NCBI GenBank assembly: GCA_020442065.1
Contig: JAGRKZ010000131.1
Coordinates: 51,187 to 87,683, forward strand
Length of the DNA stretch: 36,497 nt
Direction of reading: 5' to 3'
DNA from: Bauldia sp.
Lineage (GTDB): Bacteria > Pseudomonadota > Alphaproteobacteria > Rhizobiales > Kaistiaceae
Positions 16,295-22,881 of this stretch are shown one piece after another. Under the pieces are notes generated by a model. The model made no database searches. It was not told where the DNA came from and saw nothing but the letters and a program-made list of their open reading frames with translations. The first letter of the stretch is position 1, and each line of letters begins with the position of its first letter. The position numbers were made by a program, and so were the translations under genes.

Positions 16295-17392
16295 ATGGCT
16301 GAAATCCGCGTCGAGCATCTCCACAAGGCCTTCGGCGATTTCGTCGCGGTCCGCGATTCCAGCTTCACCGTCGCCGACGGCGAATTCTTCGTGATGCTCG
16401 GCCCCTCCGGCTGCGGCAAGACCACGACGCTACGGATGATCGCCGGGCTCGAGCTGCCGACCTCGGGCCAGATCCTGCTCGATGGCAACGACGTCACCTT
16501 CAACCGGGCCTCCCAGCGCGACATCGCCTTCGTCTTCCAGCTGTTCGCTCTCTACCCGCACATGAACGTGCGCAGGAACATCGGCTTCCCGCTGAAGTGC
16601 CAGGGCGTGCCGGCGCGGGAAGTCAGGCAGCGGGTCGAGGAAACCGCCCGCTTCCTCCGCATCGCCCACCTGCTCGATCAGCCGGTGTCGCGGCTCGCCG
16701 GCGGCGACCGGCAGCGCGTCGCCCTCGGCCGCGCCATCGTCCGCCGGCCGATGGCGTTCCTGATGGATGAGCCGCTCGGCACGCTCGATACCGAGTTCCG
16801 CGACCTGATGGTGCGCGAGCTCCGCGAGCTGCATCTGCGGATCGGCGCCACCACCGTCTACGTCACCCACGACCAGCTCGAGGCGATGGCGATGGCCGAC
16901 AAGATCGCAGTGATGAGCCGCGGGGTCATCGAGCAGTTCGCGACCCCGCAGGAGATCTACGACCAGCCGGCCACCATGTTCGTTGCCGATTTCATCGGCT
17001 CGCCGCCGATGAACTTCCTGCCCTTTCGGGCCGGCCTGCCGTCGGGTGCCGTGAGCGTGCGGGTCAACGGCGCCGAGATCGCGGTGCCGAAGCTCCGGGA
17101 AAGCGTCGCCGAAAGCGACCTCGCCCTCGGCGTCCGGCCCGAGCACATCCGCTTCGACGATGCGTCCCGGCTCCGCGGCACCGTCTTCGACAGCGAATAT
17201 CTCGGGACCACGCAGATCGTCACGGTCTCGACCGAGCATGGCCAGGTGAAGGCCCGCCTGTCGTCGGAGGTCGTGGCGCGGCCAGGCGAGACGGTGGGTC
17301 TCGCGCTTCGGCCGGAGCGGCTGTCGATCTTCGACCGTGGCAGCGGACGCGCCCTGCGCACCGCCCTCAACCAGGGAGCGGCCGATGGCTGA
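16295..17392 (+). CDS. ABC importer ATPase A (GlpS-like) with variant signature motif
   Basis: ATPase subunit of 365 residues. Walker A is GPSGCGKT (residues 36-43), the Q-loop is FVFQLFALYPH, Walker B is AFLMDEP with LGTLD as D-loop (usual LSALD), and the switch histidine is in YVTHDQLEA. The ABC signature, normally LSGGQ or LSGGE, reads LAGGDRQ at residues 134-140, so the conserved serine is Ala135. A TOBE-like domain follows (GVRPEHIRFD). The second ATPase next door has a normal signature, so the importer probably uses an asymmetric ATPase pair. The gene overlaps the next by eight bases. Confidence 0.92.
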   Translation: MAEIRVEHLHKAFGDFVAVRDSSFTVADGEFFVMLGPSGCGKTTTLRMIAGLELPTSGQILLDGNDVTFNRASQRDIAFVFQLFALYPHMNVRRNIGFPLKCQGVPAREVRQRVEETARFLRIAHLLDQPVSRLAGGDRQRVALGRAIVRRPMAFLMDEPLGTLDTEFRDLMVRELRELHLRIGATTVYVTHDQLEAMAMADKIAVMSRGVIEQFATPQEIYDQPATMFVADFIGSPPMNFLPFRAGLPSGAVSVRVNGAEIAVPKLRESVAESDLALGVRPEHIRFDDASRLRGTVFDSEYLGTTQIVTVSTEHGQVKARLSSEVVARPGETVGLALRPERLSIFDRGSGRALRTALNQGAADG

Positions 17393-18407
17393 GGTCGCGC
17401 TTTCCGGGGTCACCAAGCGCTTTCGGACGGTCACGGCGGTCGACGGCCTCGACCTGACCGTCGCCGATGGCGAGTTCTTGGTCCTGCTCGGCCCGACCGG
17501 CGCCGGCAAGACCACGACGCTCCGCCTGGTCGCCGGACTGGAGCGGGCCGACTCCGGGACCGTCCGCATCGGCGGCCACGACGTCACCACCCTCGACCCC
17601 TCGTCGCGCGACGTTGCCTTCGTGTTCCAGCAGTACTCGCTCTACCCGCACCTGACCGCCTACGACAATCTCGCCTTCCCGCTCCGTTCGCCGGCGCGAC
17701 GCGTCCCCGAAGCCGAGATCAGTCAGCGCATCGAGGAGATCGCCACGATGCTCCGCATCGCCGGCAAGCTCCAGAACCGCGCAACCCAACTCTCCGGCGG
17801 CGAGATGCAACGGGTCGCGATCGGTCGCGCGCTGGTACGCCGTCCCTCGATCTACCTGATGGACGAGCCGCTCTCCTCGCTCGACGCCAAGCTGCGCGCC
17901 GACCTCCGGCTCGAGCTGAAGCGCATCCAGGGCGAGCTAGGCGCGACCGTTCTCTACGTCACCCACGACCAGACCGAGGCCATGACGATGGCCAACCGGA
18001 TCGGGGTCATCGAGAACGGCCGCCTGATCCAGGTGGGGACACCCCGCGAGATCTATACCGAGCCGCGCAACGTCTATGTCGCGACCCGCCTCGGACAGCC
18101 GGCGATCAATCTCCTTCCCGCCGGACTCGTGCCCAATGGGGCGGTGCCGGCGGGCGCAAGGACCGTCGGCGCGCGCACAGAACACTTCCGCATCAAGAAG
18201 GCGGCCGGCGACGCCGCCGTCGGCAGAGTCGAGTGGATCGAGCACCTCGGCGACCAGAACCATCTCCACGTCGCGGTCGGCGATCAGAAGATCGTGACGC
18301 TGGTCGATCCCGACGCTCGACTCGAACGCGGCGACGGCATTTCGCTGGCGCTGGTCGATCCCCTATATTTCGACGCCGCCGGCAACCGGATTCGCGGTGG
18401 CGGATGA
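17385..18407 (+). CDS. ABC importer ATPase B (GlpT-like)
   Basis: ATPase subunit of 340 residues with Walker A GPTGAGKT, Q-loop FVFQQYSLYPH, a canonical signature LSGGEMQR, Walker B IYLMDEP with LSSLD, and switch histidine in YVTHDQTEA. A shortened TOBE-like domain lies at the C-terminus. The ATG at 17385, preceded by GGGAG, is preferred to the in-frame ATG at 17337 because it gives the standard N-terminus (MAEVALSGVTKRF). It is the intact partner of ATPase A and the last importer gene; DhaL follows after 37 bases. Confidence 0.93.
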   Translation: MAEVALSGVTKRFRTVTAVDGLDLTVADGEFLVLLGPTGAGKTTTLRLVAGLERADSGTVRIGGHDVTTLDPSSRDVAFVFQQYSLYPHLTAYDNLAFPLRSPARRVPEAEISQRIEEIATMLRIAGKLQNRATQLSGGEMQRVAIGRALVRRPSIYLMDEPLSSLDAKLRADLRLELKRIQGELGATVLYVTHDQTEAMTMANRIGVIENGRLIQVGTPREIYTEPRNVYVATRLGQPAINLLPAGLVPNGAVPAGARTVGARTEHFRIKKAAGDAAVGRVEWIEHLGDQNHLHVAVGDQKIVTLVDPDARLERGDGISLALVDPLYFDAAGNRIRGGG

Positions 18408-18444
18408 AGGGCCCTTTGAGAATGAGCAAGAGGAACGGCGCCCC

Positions 18445-19062
18445 ATGCAGGCGGAGACTCTGACGGCGATGGATCAGGCATTGACCCGCGCGTTGATCGA
18501 GGGAGTGGCACACCGCATCATCGACCACGCCGCGGAGCTGACCGCGCTCGACCAGGCGATCGGCGACGGCGATCACGGCGTCAACATGAAACGGGGCTTC
18601 GAGGCCGTCCTTGCCGACCTCGACACGCACGCCGGCAAGCCGTTGCCCGAGGCCCTCAAGTCAGTGGGCATGGCGCTGGTGATGAAGGTGGGGGGCGCCT
18701 CGGGGCCGCTCTATGGCACGCTGTTCATGACCCTCGGCAAGACCTTGCCGGCCGAGCCCGGCCGTGACGACGTGGCGAGCAGTCTCGCCGCGGCCATCGA
18801 TGCGGTGAAGGCGCGCGGCAAGTCCGACGTCGGCCAGAAGACGATGCTCGACGTATTGGCCCCCGTCCAGGCCGCCCTCGCCGCGGGCCGCGATCCCGCG
18901 GCGGCGGCCATCGAGGCGGCGGAGGCCACCGTGCCGATGAAGGCACTGCGGGGCCGCGCCTCGTTTCTCGGCGACCGGTCGATCGGCCACATGGATCCCG
19001 GCGCGCGGTCCAGCGCCCTGATGGTCGCGACCATCACCGACGTGATTGGACGGCGAGCATGA
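18445..19062 (+). CDS. dhaL: dihydroxyacetone kinase ADP-binding subunit DhaL
   Basis: A 205-residue subunit that carries a tightly bound ADP, which is re-phosphorylated by DhaM and then donates phosphate to substrate on DhaK. The magnesium-holding aspartates are visible as Asp36, Asp41 and Asp43 in ALDQAIGDGDHGVNM, the same spacing as in the Escherichia coli subunit. GGASGPLYGT and the C-terminal GRASFLGDRS, then HMDPGA, complete the nucleotide site. The ATG at 18445 is chosen over an in-frame upstream start at 18397, which lies inside the ATPase gene. Its stop overlaps the DhaM start (ATGA). The PTS-dependent rather than ATP-dependent type is implied by DhaM, HPr and Enzyme I next to it. 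Confidence 0.95.
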   Translation: MQAETLTAMDQALTRALIEGVAHRIIDHAAELTALDQAIGDGDHGVNMKRGFEAVLADLDTHAGKPLPEALKSVGMALVMKVGGASGPLYGTLFMTLGKTLPAEPGRDDVASSLAAAIDAVKARGKSDVGQKTMLDVLAPVQAALAAGRDPAAAAIEAAEATVPMKALRGRASFLGDRSIGHMDPGARSSALMVATITDVIGRRA

Positions 19063-19457
19063 GCGGCAACGGCAACGTCGGCATCGTCGTCGTCTCGCAC
19101 TCCGCCGACATCGCGCGGGGCACCGCGGACATGGTGCGGCAGATGGTCGGTGACGAGGTGCCGCTCGCCTTCTGCGGCGGCGACCCCGACGGCGGGCTTG
19201 GCACCAATGTCGAATCGATCATGGCTGCTATAGAAGCCGCCTGGTCGGACAAGGGTGTTGCCATTCTGGTTGATCTGGGCGGGGCCGAGACCAATAGCGA
19301 GATGGCGATCGAGCTGCAGCCGGAGGAACGGCAGGGCCGGATCGTCGTCTGCAACGCTCCGATCGTCGAGGGTGCGGTGATGGCCGCAACCGAGGCATCG
19401 GGTGGCGCGTCCCTTGAGGACGTCAAGCGGACCGCCGAGGAACTGTCGCCGTCGTGA
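19059..19457 (+). CDS. dhaM: DhaM, EIIA-type phosphocarrier for dihydroxyacetone kinase
   Basis: A 132-residue mannose-type EIIA domain, with phospho-acceptor His14 in VVVSHSADIARG. FCGGDPDGGLGTN and LVDLGGAETN are other family landmarks. In Escherichia coli DhaM is a fusion of EIIA, HPr and a partial EI. Here it is the EIIA domain alone, with HPr and EI supplied as separate genes directly downstream. It should accept phosphate from HPr and pass it to ADP on DhaL. The start overlaps the DhaL stop. Confidence 0.94.
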   Translation: MSGNGNVGIVVVSHSADIARGTADMVRQMVGDEVPLAFCGGDPDGGLGTNVESIMAAIEAAWSDKGVAILVDLGGAETNSEMAIELQPEERQGRIVVCNAPIVEGAVMAATEASGGASLEDVKRTAEELSPS

Positions 19458-19485
19458 CGGCATCGTTTGGGATGAGATGACTGGA

Positions 19486-19791
19486 ATGACCGACACGCAA
19501 GCCTCGGGAGCCGTCCTTCTGACCCATCCGGTGGGGCTGCACGCCCGGCCGTCGGTCAAGCTCACCAAGCTTGCCAAGACCTTCCGCTCGACCATCGAGA
19601 TCAGCACCGCGGCCGACGGTCCATGGATCGACGCCAAGAGCATTGTCAAGGTGATGGCCGCGAAGGTGCCGCAGGGCAGCGAGTTGCACGTCCGCGCCGC
19701 GGGGGACGACGCCACCGACGCCGTCGCCGCCCTCATCGGCCTGGTCGAGGACGATTTCGGCGAGGCGGGCGCGGATGCCGCAAACGGTTGA
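19486..19791 (+). CDS. HPr phosphocarrier protein
   Basis: A 101-residue HPr. The active-site motif THPVGLHARPSVK places the phospho-histidine at His19, and DAKSIVKVM contains the serine that corresponds to the regulatory Ser46 of classical HPr. It should shuttle phosphate from the Enzyme I encoded next to DhaM. Two ATG codons nine bases apart (19477 and 19486) are both possible starts; neither has a strong ribosome site. The frame overlaps the Enzyme I start by 17 bases. The open reading frame extends further upstream, but that part lies within dhaM in another frame. Confidence 0.92.
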   Translation: MTDTQASGAVLLTHPVGLHARPSVKLTKLAKTFRSTIEISTAADGPWIDAKSIVKVMAAKVPQGSELHVRAAGDDATDAVAALIGLVEDDFGEAGADAANG

Positions 19792-21370
19792 ACGTCGCGG
19801 CCGGCCGGCTTCTCCCGGTCTCGCCGCCGGCCCCCTGGTCCGGCTCGAAGCGCCGCGCCAGATTCGCACCACCTCGGGCGATCCGGCAAGCGAACAGGCA
19901 GCACTGACGGCGGCGGTTGCGGAGGCGGTGGACGCCATCCGGACGCTGGCGGACGCAACCGGCGGGGACGCGGCCGACATCCTCGAATTTCAGGTCGCCA
20001 TGCTCGAGGACGAGGCCCTGACCGGGCCGGCCTATGAGCGGGTGGCGGCCGGAACCGATGCCGCCGCCGCCTGGTCCGCGACCCTTGCCGAGCAGATCGC
20101 CGGTTACGAGGCTGCCGAGGACGATTACTTCCGCGCCCGTGCCGCCGACCTTCGCGACCTCCGCGACGAAGTCCTCCGCCGACTCGCCGGCGAGGACGAG
20201 CTCGCCCTTCCCGAGGCGGCGGTGCTGACCGGCGAGGACGTCACGCCGACGCGGTTCCTGTCCGTCGACTGGAGCCGCGGCGGCGGCATCGCACTCTCCG
20301 CCGGAAGCCCGTCGAGCCATGTCGCCATGCTCGCCCGCTCGCGCGGCGTGCCGATGGTGGTCGGTCTCGGCGAGCTCGACCTCTCCGGCCACGAGGCGGC
20401 GATCGTCGACGCCTATTCCGGCCGCGTCATCCTCTCGCCCGCCGACGACCACTGGTCGGCCTACGAGACTGCCCGGGCCGCCGAGGCGAAGCGCGCCGGG
20501 GAGGAAGCGACGGCCGCGCATCGTCCCGCCACGACCGCCGGCGGCGAGCGCATCGCGGTGATGATCAACGTCGCCGAACCGGAGGAGCTCGACGGCATCG
20601 ATCCCGCCATCTGTGACGGCATCGGGTTGGTCCGCACCGAATTCCTGTTCCACCGCGGCGGCATCCCCGACGAGGAGACCCAGTATCGCGCCTATCGGCG
20701 CATCCTCGAATGGGCGGCGCCCCGGCCTGTGGTGCTGCGCACCCTCGACGCCGGCGGCGACAAGCCGATCGCCGGCCTCACCATCGACGACGAGTCGAAC
20801 CCCTTCCTCGGCACGCGGGGCATCCGCCTCTGCCTCGCCCGGCCGGACGTCTTCCGTGTGCAGCTCCGGGCGCTCGCCCGGGCCGCCGTGCACGGCAACG
20901 CCCGCATCATGCTGCCGATGGTGACGGTCCCGGAGGAGATCGACCGGGCCGCGGAACAGCTCGACGCTGTCGTCGCCGAGCTCACGGCCGAAGGCGTGCC
21001 TCATGCTCGCCCGCCGCTCGGCATCATGGTCGAGGTGCCGGCCGTCGCGGTGGTGCCGGAACTGTTTCGCCGTGCCGCCTTCTTCTCGATCGGCAGCAAC
21101 GACCTCACCCAGTACACCACCGCCAGCGCCCGCGATATCGCCGCGGTCTCAGGGCTGAACGATGCCGGTCATCCGGCGGTGATCGCGCTCATCGGCCGGG
21201 TGGTCGCCGCAGCGCGCGCGCTTGGCATCGACGTCAGCCTCTGCGGTGACATGGGGGGCGACCCGGCCCACATTCCGGCCCTGATCGCAGCCGGGCTCCG
21301 GTCGGTGTCGGTGGCGCCGCCCCAGGTCGGGCGCGCCAAGCTCGCCATCGCCACCGCCGTGACACCGTGA
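19775..21370 (+). CDS. PTS Enzyme I (PEP-protein phosphotransferase)
   Basis: A 531-residue Enzyme I, slightly shorter than the usual 570-580. It takes phosphate from phosphoenolpyruvate and passes it to HPr. The phospho-histidine is His182 in SPSSHVAMLARSRG (most relatives have TSH). The PEP-binding domain has GIGLVRTEFLF, MVEVPAVA, GSNDLTQYTTA and the catalytic cysteine Cys490 in LCGDMGGD. All catalytic residues appear present, so the enzyme should be active. It overlaps the HPr gene and lies four bases before the helix-turn-helix gene. Being locked into this operon suggests a dedicated role for the kinase rather than general PTS duty. Confidence 0.94.
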   Translation: MPQTVERRGRPASPGLAAGPLVRLEAPRQIRTTSGDPASEQAALTAAVAEAVDAIRTLADATGGDAADILEFQVAMLEDEALTGPAYERVAAGTDAAAAWSATLAEQIAGYEAAEDDYFRARAADLRDLRDEVLRRLAGEDELALPEAAVLTGEDVTPTRFLSVDWSRGGGIALSAGSPSSHVAMLARSRGVPMVVGLGELDLSGHEAAIVDAYSGRVILSPADDHWSAYETARAAEAKRAGEEATAAHRPATTAGGERIAVMINVAEPEELDGIDPAICDGIGLVRTEFLFHRGGIPDEETQYRAYRRILEWAAPRPVVLRTLDAGGDKPIAGLTIDDESNPFLGTRGIRLCLARPDVFRVQLRALARAAVHGNARIMLPMVTVPEEIDRAAEQLDAVVAELTAEGVPHARPPLGIMVEVPAVAVVPELFRRAAFFSIGSNDLTQYTTASARDIAAVSGLNDAGHPAVIALIGRVVAAARALGIDVSLCGDMGGDPAHIPALIAAGLRSVSVAPPQVGRAKLAIATAVTP

Positions 21371-21374
21371 CGTC

Positions 21375-21794
21375 ATGGACGACCAGCCCTCCCCCCAGAG
21401 CGAGGAAGCCGTTGCCCGCTACAAGGAAGTCCTGCAGCGGGTCATCGACAACCGCCCCTCCGGCACGCGCCAGCGGCTCGCCGGCGCCCTCGGCAAGAAC
21501 CGGAGCTTCGTCTCACAGATCACCAATCCCGGCTACGCAACGCCGATTCCGGCGCGCCATATCGAGACCATCTTCGACATCTGCCACTTCTCGCCGGACG
21601 ACCGTCACGCCTTCCTCGAGGCCTATGGCGCCGCCCATCCGCGACGGCCGCCGCCGGCAAAGGGTCACCGGGGAGTCCGGCCGCATACCGTCTATCTCCC
21701 CGACCTCGGCAGTGAGGACAAGAACGACGAACTTGCCCGGATGGTCGGCGACTATGTCCAGCGCCTCGCCCGGATGCTCGACCAGAAGACCTAG
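21375..21794 (+). CDS. small helix-turn-helix protein inside the dha operon
   Basis: A 139-residue protein. Residues about 29-70 look like an XRE-type helix-turn-helix: TRQRLAGALGKNRSFVSQI, then ARHIETIFDICHFSP. A basic Pro-rich linker (PRRPPPAKGHRG) leads to an acidic and amphipathic C-terminal helix (NDELARMVGDYVQRLARML) that could mediate dimerisation or partner binding. It sits four bases after Enzyme I and 12 bases before dhaK, so it is clearly co-expressed. It may report the phosphorylation or substrate state of the kinase to the operon promoter, as DhaR does with DhaK/DhaL in Escherichia coli, but it is unrelated to DhaR in architecture. The function is inferred. Confidence 0.8.
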   Translation: MDDQPSPQSEEAVARYKEVLQRVIDNRPSGTRQRLAGALGKNRSFVSQITNPGYATPIPARHIETIFDICHFSPDDRHAFLEAYGAAHPRRPPPAKGHRGVRPHTVYLPDLGSEDKNDELARMVGDYVQRLARMLDQKT

Positions 21795-21806
21795 GGAGGA
21801 CACGCC

Positions 21807-22790
21807 ATGAAGAAGCTCATCAACAGCCCCGATACCGTGCTCGCCGAGAGCCTCGACGGTTTCGCTGCGGCCCATGCCGACATCGTCACTCTCGGCGCGG
21901 AGCGGAAGTTCGTCCGCCGTGCGCGGACCACACCCGGCAAGGTCGCGCTGATCTCGGGCGGCGGCTCGGGGCATGAGCCGCTTCATGCCGGCTTCGTCGG
22001 CCTCGGCATGCTCGACGCCGCCTGCCCCGGCCAGGTCTTCACCTCCCCTACCCCCGACCAGATGATTGCCGCGGCGGAGGCCGTCGACGGCGGTGCCGGC
22101 ATCCTCTTCATCGTCAAGAACTATGAGGGGGACGTCATGAACTTCGACATGGCGGCGGAGATGGCCGGCAAGGACATCATGAAGGTCGTGACCGACGACG
22201 ATGTCGCGGTCGAGGCCTCAACCTGGTCGACCGGCCGGCGCGGCGTCGCCGGCACCCTCGTCGTCGAGAAAGTGGTCGGCGCTGCCGCCGAGCAGGGCCG
22301 CAGCCTGGTCGAGCTCCAGGCGCTCGGGACCAACGTCAATCTCGCCACCCGCTCGATGGGCGTCGCGCTGACCAGCTGCACCGTGCCCGCCGCGGGAACG
22401 CCCACATTCCAGATCGGCGACGACGAGATGGAGATGGGCGTCGGCATCCACGGCGAACCCGGCCGGCGGCGGGTCAAGCTCGAACCGGCGGACCGGATCG
22501 CCGAGGAGATGGTCCACGCCATCCACGAAGACCTCGGCAAGGCGGGCGACGCGCTCCTCCTCGTCAACGGCTTCGGCGGAACGCCATCGATGGAGCTCTA
22601 CCTCATGTATCACGCAGCGCGGACGCAGCTCGAGAAGCGCGGCTTCGCGATCCGTCGCTCGCTGGTCGGCAACTACGTCACCTCGCTCGAGATGGCCGGC
22701 GCTTCCGTGACGGTGACGCTGCTCGACGACGACATGGCGAAGCTCTGGGACGCGCCGGTCCACACCGCGGCGCTCCGCTGGGGGGTGTGA
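21807..22790 (+). CDS. dhaK: dihydroxyacetone kinase substrate-binding subunit DhaK
   Basis: A 327-residue subunit that binds dihydroxyacetone as a hemiaminal on histidine. The covalent histidine is His215 in GVGIHGEPG, and the catalytic His56 is in [13 protein letters not shown], both at or near the Escherichia coli numbering. [10 protein letters not shown] holds the catalytic aspartate. A strong ribosome site (GGGAGGA) precedes the ATG. It closes the operon, and a 10-bp stem-loop follows. DhaK-like proteins can also act on erythrulose-type keto-tetroses, so dihydroxyacetone itself is the best but not the only candidate substrate. Confidence 0.95.
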   Translation: MKKLINSPDTVLAESLDGFAAAHADIVTLGAERKFVRRARTTPGKVALISGGGSGHEPLHAGFVGLGMLDAACPGQVFTSPTPDQMIAAAEAVDGGAGILFIVKNYEGDVMNFDMAAEMAGKDIMKVVTDDDVAVEASTWSTGRRGVAGTLVVEKVVGAAAEQGRSLVELQALGTNVNLATRSMGVALTSCTVPAAGTPTFQIGDDEMEMGVGIHGEPGRRRVKLEPADRIAEEMVHAIHEDLGKAGDALLLVNGFGGTPSMELYLMYHAARTQLEKRGFAIRRSLVGNYVTSLEMAGASVTVTLLDDDMAKLWDAPVHTAALRWGV

Positions 22791-22849
22791 AGGCCGGCCC
22801 CTTGTCCCCGAGGTGACGACGGCGGCTGCCGGGACTTTCTGGCGCGAGA

Positions 22850-22872
22850 GGCGGCCGGCGAAGCCGGCCGCC
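22850..22872 (+). terminator. stem-loop between convergent dhaK and RTX genes
   Basis: GGCGGCCGGC (22850-22859), loop GAA, and its exact complement (22863-22872) form a 10-bp stem in the 91-base gap between two converging genes. There is no clear T-run on either side, so it may act as a bidirectional but imperfect terminator. Confidence 0.6.
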
Positions 22873-22881
22873 GGACCTCCC

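Noticed and set aside
19733-21004. 423-codon minus-strand frame opposite Enzyme I
   Set aside because: Antisense shadow; the Enzyme I motifs on the other strand are complete.
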